Assembly: GCA_963832725.1 (NCBI GenBank)
Contig: CAWHVG010000005.1
Coordinates: forward strand, 1,674,001 to 1,738,000
Direction: 5' to 3'
Origin: JAEZBP01 sp963832725
Lineage (GTDB): Bacteria; Myxococcota_A; Polyangia; Polyangiales; Sandaracinaceae
DNA length: 64,000 nt
The notes beneath the pieces were generated by a model. The model had not been told where the DNA came from and searched no databases. It worked only from the letters and a program-made list of their open reading frames with translations. Position numbers and translations under genes: made by a program. This document shows positions 38,173-47,557 of the stretch, in pieces; within the stretch, counting starts at the first letter, position 1; every line of letters starts with the position of its first letter.

Positions 38173-38580
38173 TCAGGCGTCGTTGGTCTCGGGGAAGGCT
38201 TGGCCCAGCAGGATCTGCCGCGCATTCTCCGTGTTCGCGGGGGTGATGCGCCAGCGCTTCTCGTCCTGGAACTCGAAGTACATTCGAAGCGCCTTGTCCG
38301 CGCGACGCACGGCGACGAGACACTTGATCCAAGGCTTTCCGTCGTCGCCGGCGGTGATTTCGCGCAGCCGGAAGAAGGCCTGACCCGTCGGGCGCTGTTC
38401 CAGACCCATGTCGAGGCGTATCCGGGTGTTTCCGTGGTAGCGGAAGACCTCGCCACCGTAGCTACTCCCGTCGCGCGTCTCGAACACCCAGCCCGCATAG
38501 TCCCACTCTTCGCCGTCGGAGTTGGCGCGCCGCAGGATCGCTCCTCCGATTTGGTGCACGAGCTCGGTCTTGTTTGTCAT
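38173..38580 (-). CDS. Hypothetical protein, possibly immunity-like
   Basis: A 135-residue soluble protein starting MTNKTELVHQIGGAILRRAN (38580) and ending FPETNDA. It has an alpha-then-beta pattern (EEWDYAGWVFETRDGSSYGG, FEFQDEKRWRI) like small immunity proteins of the YezG/DUF600 type, but the match is only general. The following fragment is in the same frame after a single TGA. No toxin gene is visible nearby. Confidence 0.45.
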   Translation of the reverse strand: MTNKTELVHQIGGAILRRANSDGEEWDYAGWVFETRDGSSYGGEVFRYHGNTRIRLDMGLEQRPTGQAFFRLREITAGDDGKPWIKCLVAVRRADKALRMYFEFQDEKRWRITPANTENARQILLGQAFPETNDA

Positions 38581-39001
38581 CTGCTCATCTCTTTCTTTGA
38601 TGCGCCACGCCGGAGGCCTCATCGCCTGCTGGCGAAACGGCGCCCACCCCAGTAGAGGTCGCGAGGCGCCGCCGGGTCGCAAGCTCCTCGGATCCGCCTC
38701 GGACGGCAGGGTTGCTGGTTGCGAAGGCGGAGATGGTGGCGAACGGGGGGCCCGGAGGTCAACGCGCAGTCACGGATGGTGCGGGACCGGCGTCTCCTCG
38801 CACCGGGTGCCGTCATCCACGCGCCGGGCACCGTCGCCGTGCGCGCCGAGCGCCGTCGTGCAGCGCCCGGGGGTGTCGTCGACCCGCCGAGCGCCGTCCT
38901 CCTCGCTCGTCCACCGAGTCTCGTCCACGCGCTGGCTCGCCGCCCGCCGAACCATCCGAGCGACACTCCACCGTCGCCTCCGTGATATACGGAATCCACA
39001 C
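38581..39001. other. Intergenic with weak repeats of about 60 bp
   Basis: No gene seen. Between 38813 and 38950 the leftward reading repeats DGARRVDD about every 20 codons (DGARRVDDTPGRC, then DGARRVDDGTRCEE, with QRVDETRWTSEE as a worn copy), so the DNA is a degenerate tandem repeat of about 60-63 bp. The remainder is the promoter region of the PHP lipoprotein gene. Confidence 0.35.
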
Positions 39002-42000
39002 ATGCGCCTTCGAATCGGTGCCCTCCTCAGTGCGCTCGCCGTCGTGGCCGGCACCGGCTGCGAAGAGAGCTGCCTCGACGCGAACCAGGGCTGCACGATC
39101 CCGACGCCCTGCGCCGCCGTTCACTTCGAGTGCGCGTCCGGCAACGCGCCCCACGCGTTCACGCTCGCCTCCGGCGACCCCATCCCCGGCGGGCTCGACG
39201 CGCTCGCGTCGCCCGGCGACGTGATGCTGACCAACGGCGAGGTCACGGCCGTCATCGACGCCATCGACCACCCCCACTACGTGGCGCCGACGGGCGGCAA
39301 CCTCCTCAATCTCGTAAGCGCCTCGGGCGACGACGACGCGCTCACGCACCTCTTCCACGCGGTCGGCCTCCTGCCCCACGACTCGGTCCACTACGAGACG
39401 CTGGAAGTCGAAGAGGGAGACGGCTTCGCCGCCGTGCAGGTGCACGGGACGCTCGACGGGATGCCGCAGATCCGGGTGGCCACGCGCTACGAGATCCGCC
39501 CCTGCGAGCCGGGCATCCGCGTGCGCACCGAGATGGTCAACGGCGACAACGAGCCGCGGGTCTGGTCGCTGGTCGACGCGTGGTATTGGAGCGGCCGCGA
39601 GACGCTGCCCTTCGCGCCGGGCAAGGGGCGCGGGTTCGATCAGCCGGGGCTGGTCTCGCCCGTGTCGAGCTCGTGGGAGCCCGCGCCCTTCATGGCCGCT
39701 GCGGCGCACGCGGACCCGGCCGCGAGCTACTTCGAGGTCGCCTGCAACGCCGACTCGCTCTACGGCTTCCACACCGAGCAGATCTCGGCCGTGGGGAGGC
39801 CGATCCGCATCGTGCAGCCGCGCGACCACGAGGTGTTCGAGCGCTTCGTCGGCGTGGCGCCGGGGCGGGCCATCGGTGGCGCCGCCGACCTGGCGCTGGA
39901 GCTGCGGCATCAGCTCCACGGTGAGCGCTACGCCGAGCTGAGCGGGACCGTGCAGGCGCAGGGCGGTGGGCTGCTCGGCGACGAGGTGCGCGCCTCGATC
40001 GTGATCGCGGAGGGCACCGCCGACACGCCGGCCGAGGAGCGGACGCCGTGGACGCAAGTGACGCCGGTCGCCGACGGGACCTTCACGGCGCGGGTGCCGG
40101 CGGGTCGCCACTACGTGCTCGACGTGCGCGCGTTCGGCCGGAGCGTGGCCAGCGCGGAGACAGACGTCGGCCAGGACGCAGCAGACGTCGGCACCATCGA
40201 CATCGCGCCCGCGGCCGAGCTGGAGATCGCGGTCACGGTCGACGGCGCGCCGGACTACGCGCAGGTCTACGTGCGGCCCGCCGACGACACGACCGACGCT
40301 GCCGTGCGCGCCAAGCTCTTCGGCGGCTTCTACGAGTGCGCCCCGCTGCTCGGCTCGCCCGTCGGCGGCTCGCCGGCCTGTGACCGCGTGCTGGTGAACG
40401 ATCCGGTGACGGTCCAGCTCCCGCCGGGCCGCTACGATCTCTTCGCCACCGCCGGGCTCTTCGCGACCGTGGCCAAGCAAACCGTGGAGATCGCGGCCGG
40501 CGACAGCGCGCACGTCGATCTCGCGATCACCCGCATCGACGGAGTGCAGCCGGCGGGCACGCTCAGCGCCGACTTCCACGTCCACGGCGCGGCCAGCTTC
40601 GACTCGACCATCCCCGATCTCGATCGGGTGCAGGCGTGGTTGGCGGCCGGCATCGAGGTGCTGGCGACGACCGATCACGACGTGGTCTGGAGCTACGAGG
40701 ACGCCCGCAGCGCGCTCGGCGCCGACGCGCGCATCCACGTGATCACCGGGCTCGAGAGCACGGGGCACATCCTCTTCGATCTGACCCCCGGCGCGGCGCT
40801 GCCGCAGGTGATCGGCCACTGGAACGTGTGGCCTCTGCCCTTCACGCCGGAGGGGCCTTACCGCGGCGCGCCCTGGGACGAGCTGGTCGAGCCCGGCGCG
40901 CTCTTCGACCGCTTCGTGCAGGCCGGCTGGCCGCGGGACACGGGCATCATCGAGCTCAACCACCCGTGGGCGCCGGCGGAGTTCGGTCGCGATCTGGGCT
41001 TCCCGCGGGCGGTCGGCGTCGACGCGCGGCTGCCGCTGCCGCGGGAGTACGACGGGACCGGCCAGGGGCTCATCTTGCGCACGCCGCCGGGCTCCTCGTT
41101 CTCGAACGCCGAGTACCACGCGCAGGAGGTGATGAACGGGACCGCCAACGAGTCGTTGCTCGCCTACCGTGCGTACTGGTTCTACCTGCTGAACCAGGGG
41201 ATCATCCGCGCCGGCACGGCCAACAGCGACTCGCACTCGCTGGTCGACGACGTGCTCGGCACGCCGCGCAACATCGTCTTTACCGATCAGCGCGTGGCCA
41301 GCTTCGACGAGGTCGCGTTCAACCGCGAGGTGCGGGCCGGGCACATGGTCGGGACCAACGGGCCGGTGATCGAGATCGCGACCACCGACGCCTCGGGCGC
41401 CACGCAAGTGCCCTCGGTCACGCCGCTGTCGCCGGCGAGCGACGGGATGCTCTCCATCCACGTGCGGGCCGCACCGTGGGTGCCGATCGACGAGGTCCGC
41501 ATCGTCGTGAACGGGCAGGTCGCGCGCACGCTCTCGGCGGAGCTCTCACACCCGGCCGATCCGCTCGGCACCGACGGCGTCGAGCGCTTCCAGGGCGCGG
41601 TGGCGCTGTCCGAGATCCTGCCCGACGGGACGGCGGACACGTGGATCGTGGTGGAGGCGGGCGTGGCGCTCCCTTTGACCGGCGATCTGGACTGCAACGG
41701 GATCCCGGACACCGGCGACAACGACGGAAACGGGATGGTCGACTATCGCGACGTCGATCGGAACGGCGACGACGTGGTCGACGCGTCGGATCTCGCGGAG
41801 ATTTCGGCGCCGCCCGCGATCTGCGACACCAGCCAAGACGTCGGGCCCCTCGGCACGGTGCCGGCGCCCGCGCGCGACGACGCGGGCTATCCCTTCTCGG
41901 TCGTGACCCCCGACGGCTACCCGATGAGCTTCACCAACCCCCTCTTGCTCGACCGCGACGGGGGCGGCTTCGACGGCCCCGGTCTGCCGCAGGGGGGCCA

Positions 42001-42004
42001 GTGA
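39002..42004 (+). CDS. PHP-domain metallohydrolase lipoprotein (CehA/McbA type)
   Basis: A 1000-residue exported protein: MRLRIGALLSALAVVAGTGC is the lipoprotein signal. Residues 40-360 are beta-rich (carbohydrate-binding-like), followed by carboxypeptidase-regulatory-like beta domains near 380-500. From about 520 a PHP domain begins: SADFHVHGAASFDSTIPDLD, then EVLATTDHDVVWSY, GLESTGH, IIELNHPWAP and GTANSDSHSLVDD. These supply the His/Asp/Glu metal ligands of PHP phosphoesterases and are all present. A late Asp/Asn-rich stretch (DLDCNGIPDTGDNDGNGMVD) looks like calcium-binding dockerin-like loops. It likely hydrolyses a phosphoester or ester outside the cytoplasm; substrate unknown. The stop overlaps the next gene's possible GTG start at 42001. 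Intact. Confidence 0.82.
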   Translation: MRLRIGALLSALAVVAGTGCEESCLDANQGCTIPTPCAAVHFECASGNAPHAFTLASGDPIPGGLDALASPGDVMLTNGEVTAVIDAIDHPHYVAPTGGNLLNLVSASGDDDALTHLFHAVGLLPHDSVHYETLEVEEGDGFAAVQVHGTLDGMPQIRVATRYEIRPCEPGIRVRTEMVNGDNEPRVWSLVDAWYWSGRETLPFAPGKGRGFDQPGLVSPVSSSWEPAPFMAAAAHADPAASYFEVACNADSLYGFHTEQISAVGRPIRIVQPRDHEVFERFVGVAPGRAIGGAADLALELRHQLHGERYAELSGTVQAQGGGLLGDEVRASIVIAEGTADTPAEERTPWTQVTPVADGTFTARVPAGRHYVLDVRAFGRSVASAETDVGQDAADVGTIDIAPAAELEIAVTVDGAPDYAQVYVRPADDTTDAAVRAKLFGGFYECAPLLGSPVGGSPACDRVLVNDPVTVQLPPGRYDLFATAGLFATVAKQTVEIAAGDSAHVDLAITRIDGVQPAGTLSADFHVHGAASFDSTIPDLDRVQAWLAAGIEVLATTDHDVVWSYEDARSALGADARIHVITGLESTGHILFDLTPGAALPQVIGHWNVWPLPFTPEGPYRGAPWDELVEPGALFDRFVQAGWPRDTGIIELNHPWAPAEFGRDLGFPRAVGVDARLPLPREYDGTGQGLILRTPPGSSFSNAEYHAQEVMNGTANESLLAYRAYWFYLLNQGIIRAGTANSDSHSLVDDVLGTPRNIVFTDQRVASFDEVAFNREVRAGHMVGTNGPVIEIATTDASGATQVPSVTPLSPASDGMLSIHVRAAPWVPIDEVRIVVNGQVARTLSAELSHPADPLGTDGVERFQGAVALSEILPDGTADTWIVVEAGVALPLTGDLDCNGIPDTGDNDGNGMVDYRDVDRNGDDVVDASDLAEISAPPAICDTSQDVGPLGTVPAPARDDAGYPFSVVTPDGYPMSFTNPLLLDRDGGGFDGPGLPQGGQ

Positions 42005-42006
42005 GC

Positions 42007-43400
42007 ATGCGAGGCGGGATGGAGCGCGTGCGAGCGATCGCGGTTGGCGTGGCGCTCGTGTGGACCGCGACGCCGATCGCGCTCGCGCAGACGGATGAGG
42101 ATCGCGTCGCGCCTCCGTCGCATCCGGCCGGGCCGGACGGCAGCGAGACCTCGGAGCGAGGGAGCGACGGCGCGGCGAACGGTGGCGCAGCGAGCGGCGA
42201 CGGCCGGCCGGCGACGCAGCAGCGAGCCGCGGCGGGAGGCGGCGGAGCGAGCGACCGGCGAGAGCCCGTGACCGGCGCCGCGGGAGACACGGCGAAACGG
42301 TGGGCACGAGCGACGCGGCGGCGCGATCGTGACGGGCGGCGGCGCCGGCAGAGGCGGGCGACTCGGCGAGGGCCGGCGCGCCGGCGAGAGCGGGAGACGC
42401 GAGCGCGGCGAAGGGCGAGCGGACCGGTGCGGGGCCGGCGGCGATGCGACGGAAGCGCGACGAATGACTCCGCGCGGCGCGGGACTACCAGCGAGAACAG
42501 GCGTGCCGACACGCCCCGAGCGGACCAGCCGAAAGTGACCCCGCGGGCGCTGGGGCGAGTGACGCCGGCGGAGACGGGCGATCGGCCTCTCGCGCCGGGC
42601 TCGGCCTCATGCCGGACGGCTCGCTCGATCCCTGCGCCACCGACTTGCGCTCGCGCCCCGTGGGCCCCCTCTCGGTGGGCGCGCTCGACGGCATGCTCGG
42701 TGTCCCCTACCGCGCCTGCCCGCGCAACGAGGTCGCGGTCGGAGGCAACGCGCTCGTGGTCGCCGACACCGCGCGCTTCTACGGCGACATCCGGCTGAGC
42801 GGACGCGTGCGCGGCTCGCTGCTGCTCGACCGCAACGTCGAAGGCTTCGTGTCCTGGGAAGCGCTGCGCTACCAGACCGTGCTCAGCTCGGTGACGGGCA
42901 GCTACCTCGGCCTCGGCTACCTCACCGCCGGCGCCACCGGACGGGTCTACTCCGAAAAGGGCCGCGTCTATGCCATCACCGGCCGCATGGTCCTGCCGAC
43001 CACGACCGGCCTCGATCAGTCGAGCCAGCCGGTCGCGCTCGACGTCGGCGTCACCGGCGCCTGGCAGGCCGATCGCAACTTCCGCTTCCACATGTGGCTG
43101 ACCCTGCTCGGCTCGATCGGCATCGGCGGCCCCGCCCAGCCGCGCGCCGGCGTGCGCCTCGGCGGCGGCGTCGACTGGCGGCCCTACGAATGGATCTCGT
43201 TCGTGCTCGAGATCCAGAGCGGCTTCGGCTACCGCGCGCTCCTCGATCTCCTGGCCGCCAACGCCGGCTTCCGCTTCGCGCTCGGCAGCGAGGTCGGCCT
43301 CGAGCTCTCCGCGCAGCTCCCCTTCTACGGCGTGCGCGCGCTGTCCACGGGCGCGCTCCCCATCGCTGCCACGCTGATGGTGAGCTGGCGCCCCCGCTGA
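42007..43400 (+). CDS. Outer-membrane beta-barrel-like protein with low-complexity N-terminus, frame breaks
   Basis: Begins MRGGMERVRAIAVGVALVWT (42007; a GTG at 42001 and an ATG at 42019 are alternatives) with signal cleavage after IALAQ. About 180 residues of Ala/Gly/Arg/Asp/Ser low complexity follow, where all frames lack clear sense and at least one shift occurs between 42300 and 42600. From 42609 the C-terminal 260 residues read well: GMLGVPYRACPRNEVAVGGN, RFYGDIRLSGRVRGSLLLDR, then alternating strands up to ALSTGALPIAATLMVSWRPR, typical of an outer-membrane barrel. It overlaps or touches the PHP lipoprotein gene, so the pair is probably one operon and may act together at the outer membrane. 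Confidence 0.65.
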
Positions 43401-43683
43401 AGAGCTGCCAGCCGCGCGCGGCGTTCGCGGATTTCCCGCTTTGCGGAGGAGTGCGGTGCCACGACTCCGTGCGCCTCTACCCTCGTCGACCGCCCGAGCG
43501 GTCACGTCGCGAAGCGCTGCATCTCGGCGCCGACGATCGTCGGCTGGCGCAGCACCTCGCCGGGCGAGAGAGCAGTCGCGACGTGGCCCGGAGTCGCCGT
43601 TGAACGGTGCGATTCTCTCGGGTGTGGCCTGTGGCCTGCTCGGCCATGCGGCGGCGCGACCTGCTCGCCGGCGTCGCGCTCGG

Positions 43684-44970
43684 TCAGAGGATGACTCGAA
43701 CCCCGCTCTTCCGAAGCTTGGGCGAGAGATCGCGACGCTTCATCGCGGACCCGGTCAGATCGAGCTCCTGGAGCCCCTCGAGGTGCCCCAGCCAGTCGAG
43801 CTGCATGAAGCCTTTGCAGTACCGCATCGAGATGTGAGTGAGCTGGTGGAGGTCGCGCAGCGGATAGGTGTCCTCGATCTCCGCGAAGTCCAGGTTGAGG
43901 ACGCGCAGCCCCTCGAGCTCCTGGAGCGTGGGGACGGCGTCCCACCAGTTCGCCTTGCCCGCGATGACGGTGTGGAGGCGCCCGCACGACGCCAGCCCGG
44001 CCCAGTCGACCGACGCGTCGATGACCGATATCTCCCGCAGCCCCGCGACCGCCGAGTCGGAGAGCCCGGACAACGAGCGCAGGGAGGGGCCGCCCACGCG
44101 GAGCACCTCGAGGTTCGGCGCGCCGCGCAGGGAGCTCACGTCCGGGTCGTCGAAGGGCGCAACGTGGAGCTCGCGCAAGGCGGGGAGGGCCCCGACGTCG
44201 AGCGCGGTCGGCTCGGTCGCATACCACTGCCGTACCCGCTCGACGACGGCGTCCTCCGCGAGGGCGAGCTCGCGCAGCCCCCGGCAGTCCAGGATGTGGA
44301 GGTCGCGGACCTCGCGATGCACCGACATCCGGCGCGGGAACGCGCCCCGGACGATCAGCGTCGGGACCGCGACGGCCCCGATTCCGTCCAGCTCGCTCGC
44401 CGACTCGCTCATCACTTGTAACGACTCGAGCGATCCGATGAGGCCCAGGGCCTCGAGCCCCGCCCCGCCCGCTCCGTACACGAGGAGCTTTCGCAACGCC
44501 GTCAGCTCGCGCAGCGCGTCGCGGGACGAGCCGAGCGAAGGCACGCAGAGCTCGGTGACCTGCGGGGCCGCGCCCACGACCGTAGCGTCCCCGCGCACGT
44601 GCACCAGTCGGAGCTGCGGCCAGTTCGCGAGCCAGCTCAGGTCGAGCGGCCGGTCGTCGCATCGCAGGACGAGGCTGGTCGCAACGTTGCGAACCTCTCT
44701 CGCCGCCGAGGTCCCGTCCGGCGCGAGGTGCAGCAGCTGGAGCACCCTCGCGCGGGTCCGCTCGGCGGTCTTGCCCCGAGGTTTGAGGGGCCCGGCGTAC
44801 TCCAGCTCGCCGGCCTCGCCCCGGTCGGCGTAGCGCGACGCCTTCCACCGGACGCCCGCGAGGACCGTGTCCCACGTCTCGCAATCGGCGTCTCGCAGCA
44901 ACTCGAGCGCAGACTCGAAGTCCGCGTCGTCGGGGCGCTTCAGCTTCGTGATGAGCCGGTCGACCTGCAC
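43684..44970 (-). CDS. Leucine-rich-repeat-like protein
   Basis: A 428-residue soluble protein, with an N-terminal 60-residue helical part (LITKLKRPDDADFESALELL) like the TIGR02996/myxobacterial LRR proteins. It is followed by about 14 degenerate leucine-rich repeats (LSWLANWPQLRLVHVRGDAT, ALRELTALRKLLVYG, LEGLRVLNLDFAEIEDTYPL, LEGLQELDLTGSAM). The start is the GTG at 44970, which lies directly at the end of the group II intron; the true N-terminus may have been lost or may be a few codons longer upstream of the intron. Probable protein-protein interaction role. No signal peptide. Confidence 0.75.
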   Translation of the reverse strand: MQVDRLITKLKRPDDADFESALELLRDADCETWDTVLAGVRWKASRYADRGEAGELEYAGPLKPRGKTAERTRARVLQLLHLAPDGTSAAREVRNVATSLVLRCDDRPLDLSWLANWPQLRLVHVRGDATVVGAAPQVTELCVPSLGSSRDALRELTALRKLLVYGAGGAGLEALGLIGSLESLQVMSESASELDGIGAVAVPTLIVRGAFPRRMSVHREVRDLHILDCRGLRELALAEDAVVERVRQWYATEPTALDVGALPALRELHVAPFDDPDVSSLRGAPNLEVLRVGGPSLRSLSGLSDSAVAGLREISVIDASVDWAGLASCGRLHTVIAGKANWWDAVPTLQELEGLRVLNLDFAEIEDTYPLRDLHQLTHISMRYCKGFMQLDWLGHLEGLQELDLTGSAMKRRDLSPKLRKSGVRVIL

Positions 44971-44977
44971 TGGTAGA

Positions 44978-45016
44978 CCCTACCTTTCCTTTGCCGGGGG
45001 CGCCGGAAAGGTAGGG
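44978..45016 (-). ncRNA. Group II intron domain VI hairpin
   Basis: A perfect 12-bp inverted repeat, CCCTACCTTTCC (44978-44989) with GGAAAGGTAGGG (45005-45016), around a 15-base GC-rich loop, directly 3' of domain V. A bulged branch-point adenosine is not obvious. Alternatively it is a terminator hairpin, the usual target of class C introns, but its place after domain V favours domain VI. Confidence 0.5.
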
Positions 45017-45025
45017 CCCCCTTTC

Positions 45026-45059
45026 AAACCGTGCGTGCGGTTTTCCCGCACACGGCTTA
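45026..45059 (-). ncRNA. Group II intron domain V
   Basis: Leftward RNA reads AAGCCGTGTGCGGG, AAAA, CCGCACGCACGGTTT: the 34-base domain V hairpin with the catalytic AGC near its 5' end and a four-base loop. It is the most conserved part of group II introns and fixes the identity and orientation of the element. Confidence 0.75.
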
Positions 45060-45083
45060 CCGATGGACTCTCGAGTCGCTGCA

Positions 45084-46064
45084 TTACGCAGCCTCCCAGA
45101 AGGCGCGCTCCGGATAGCGGATCGTGCCTCGCAAGCGAGTCAGCCCGAGGGCCTCGAAGTACTCCCGCGTCCATCGAGCCGCTTGCCCCGCCTTCAGGTT
45201 GCGGCCCCTGCGCCTCTTCTCGAAGCGCCTGAGCCGCCAGACGACGTGGTCATCGATCGCGACGAACTTCTTCGACGCGTTGCCGGTCCGGAAGTAGTTG
45301 CCCCAGCCGCGCAGCACCGGGTTGAGGTCGCGGATGAGCACGCGCACATCCTTGACCCCGTTCCGGTGCGACCCGGTCAGGTCGCGTATCCGAGCCCGCA
45401 CCCGCTTCATGCTGCGCTCGGACGGCCAGCGCTGGAGGAAGTAGACCCGTCGGCCGTCCCTCTCCCAGAGCTTGCCGCTCAAGCGCTTATGAAGATGGCA
45501 GCCGAGGAAGTCGAACCCTTCCCGTCCCCAGGTCAATCCGCCCGCCTCGTCTTGTCCGCGTGAAGAGTCAGCCCGAGCCGCCGCATGATGCCCTGCACCT
45601 TGCGCTCGGCCTCCTCGCACGTCGCGCGAGTACGGCACATCACGACGAAGTCGTCGGCGTACCGCACCAGCACGCCCAGATGGGCGTACCGGGCCTCCCA
45701 CATCGTGTCGAGGACGTGCAGGTAGATGTTCGACAGCAGCGGGGAGATGACTCCGCCCTGCGGCGTGCCGCTGAGCTTCGTCGTCTCCTGCCCGTCTTCC
45801 ATCACACCCGCCGCGAGCCACTGCCGGAGCAGCTTCGAGACACGACGATCCGAGACGCGCCGCTCCACGAGCCGCATCAGCAACTCGTGGTCGATGCTTC
45901 CGAAGTAGTCCTCGATGTCGGCGTCCAGCACGTGGTTGCCGCCCTTCGCGCCCACCTTCCGCAAGCGCTCCAGCGCCTGCGTGGCCGAACGCTTCGGGCG
46001 GAAGCCGTACGAGCACGGACGGAAGTCCGCCTCGAAGATCGGCTCCAGCACCAGCTTCGCCCCA
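45084..46064 (-). pseudogene. ltrA: Group II intron reverse transcriptase/maturase, N-terminally truncated and frameshifted
   Basis: Starts inside the RT domain at LEPIFEADFRPCSYGFRPKR. It then has DADIEDYFGSIDHELLMRLV, GTPQGGVISPLLSNIYLHVL, the catalytic VRYADDFVVM, and after a frame change near 45550 GREGFDFLGCHLHKRLSG and the maturase/thumb domain (NPVLRGWGNYFRTGNASKKF), ending RLRGTIRYPERAFWEAA. No HNH endonuclease domain follows, consistent with class C. About the first 100 residues, including RT motif 0, are missing. Not expected to be active. Confidence 0.8.
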
Positions 46065-46518
46065 CTGGACCCACGTCACGACCTCCACCCGCGGCGCCAT
46101 GGCCGCCCGCGGACGCGGCGCGATCCTCCTCGTGTCGAGCATGTCGGGCTGGGCCGCGCAGCCGTACATGGCGCACTACGGCGCCGCGAAGGCTTACATC
46201 CTGTCGCTCGGAGAGGCCTTACACCACGAGATGAAGGACCGAGGCGTCGACGTCGCGGTGCTCTCGCCCGGCCCCACCGACACCCCGATGGCGGCTGGCA
46301 CGGGCATCGACTTCGCCAGCATGGGCATGGCGATCATGCAGCCCGAGGCCGTGGCCGCCACGGGGCTCGCTGCGCTCGGCCGCCGCCCCGGCGCGGTGGC
46401 CGGCAGCCGCAACCGACTCATGGCCTGGATGATGACCCGGCTCATGCCGCGGGCGTGGGTGGGCGCGATGTTCCGCAAGATGATGGGCCGCGCGCTGGGC
46501 ATCCCGCGCCCGGCCTGA
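46065..46518 (+). pseudogene. Short-chain dehydrogenase/reductase, N-terminus missing
   Basis: The frame from 46099 reads MAARGRGAILLVSSMSGWAA and then QPYMAHYGAAKAYILSLGEA: the catalytic Ser of SDR enzymes and the YxxxK motif (Y-G-A-A-K) are present, as is the later SPGPTDTPM. The Rossmann TGxxxGxG nucleotide loop and NAG motif that should precede are absent, because sequence upstream is the truncated intron. A few SDR-like residues (APLD) just before 46070 are in another frame. About 140 of 260 residues remain. Confidence 0.7.
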
Positions 46519-46586
46519 CCCGCGACCCGCAACGCAGCTACCAGTCCCTTCGTCCGCGGGGCGACGGGAGATTGATCGACACACCT

Positions 46587-47187
46587 TCAGCTCGATTCGC
46601 GCCGGGACCCCTCACCGCGGCCACCCGTGCGGAACACCCAGTCCCAGAGCGGGCTCGAGATTCCCGAAGCGCCAATCCGGCGTACGGTGGTGGTGCAGGA
46701 GGTGGTGGCGGACGACGGTCTTCAACAACGGGTTCCTGACGCGCCCGTGGTGGGCGAGGTAGTGAATGGCCTCGTACGCCGCGTACCCTGTGGCCGCGCC
46801 GGCAAACGCGAGGGTCCACGCGGCCCCGAGCGCCAGGCGGAAGAGCCCCGCGAGGAGCACCAGCGCGCTCACCATCTGAACGGGCGTGGCGGCCAGGCGA
46901 GAGCGCTCGCGCGGCGCCACGTGATGGTGGCCGTGGGCCACGAAGCAGACGACACGGCCCACCTCGCTCTTCGCCGGCCAGTGGAACACGAAGCGGTGGA
47001 GGAGGTACTCGAAGAGCGTCCACGCGAGCACGCCGAGGGCCCAAAGCCCCGCCGAGACCAGCGGGGAGGGCCACGGCTCGCCAGCGTAGAGGGCCACGCC
47101 GGCCGCGGGCAGCGCCGTCAGGTAGGGCATCGCCGGGTGGCCGCGGAAGATCACGCGCTCAGGCACGAACGCGGTGAAGAACACCAT
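46587..47187 (-). CDS. Fatty acid hydroxylase superfamily membrane protein, frame break near the end
   Basis: A di-iron membrane oxygenase of the fatty acid 2-hydroxylase / sterol desaturase type. From MVFFTAFVPERVIFRGHPAM (47187) it has helices and the histidine boxes LLHRFVFHW, HGHHH, YEAIHYLAHHGR and RHHLLHHH, giving the eight or more His iron ligands. The final residues should be FGISSPLWDWVFRTGG, but an extra base near 46660 shifts the frame; the corrected stop is at 46587. It probably hydroxylates the fatty acyl chain of a sphingolipid or similar lipid, a chemistry expected in myxobacteria, which make ceramides. Substrate is inferred from family only. Confidence 0.8.
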
Positions 47188-47283
47188 CCGGCGCGACGCC
47201 TCGCGACCGCGGCGCGGGGTCCAGGGCGCCAGCGCGGCCTCGCGGCATTCGGAGGTGAGACCTCGAACGGGCATGCACGACAT

Positions 47284-47557
47284 GTGGGGCCGCGGCCACG
47301 CGGGTAAAGTCCCGCCCGAGCTCCATCGGTCGAGGAGGACGAGGGTCGACGTCTGATCGATGGACCGATGTACGACTCGCCGTACGTCGAGAACCCGACC
47401 GTCGGCGCCTCTTCGAAGGCCCTGGATGGCCGGGCCGACGTCCGTCGCCTTCAGCGCAGTGTCGGGGACGTCGAAGCTGTGAGTCTCGAGGAGCTCGAAG
47501 GGGCGCGAGGCCGGAGGAGCGCCAGCGCGCTCGACGAGGAGGAGGTTGGGGGCACGC
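47284..47557. other. Intergenic, no gene seen
   Basis: A gap of about 270 bases upstream of the hydroxylase start and after the TetR stop, both leftward. No hairpin or recognisable coding stretch was found; it should contain the hydroxylase promoter. Confidence 0.3.

Larger units (their letters stand above)
44971..46064 (-). mobile_element. 5'-truncated group II intron (class C-like)
   Basis: Reading leftwards: the reverse transcriptase gene begins mid-domain at about 46064, ends at 45084, and is followed by a domain V and a domain VI hairpin, finishing near 44971 with the 3'-end sequence TCTACC. RNA domains I-III and the N-terminal quarter of the protein are missing. 5' truncation is common for group II introns when reverse transcription stops early. 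On the intact 3' side lies the LRR gene start; on the truncated side lies an SDR gene without its N-terminus. Confidence 0.7.

Noticed and set aside
38173..38175. Possible selenocysteine or readthrough TGA
   Set aside because: No SECIS-like hairpin follows and nothing supports a selenoprotein; mutation or an original gene boundary is simpler.
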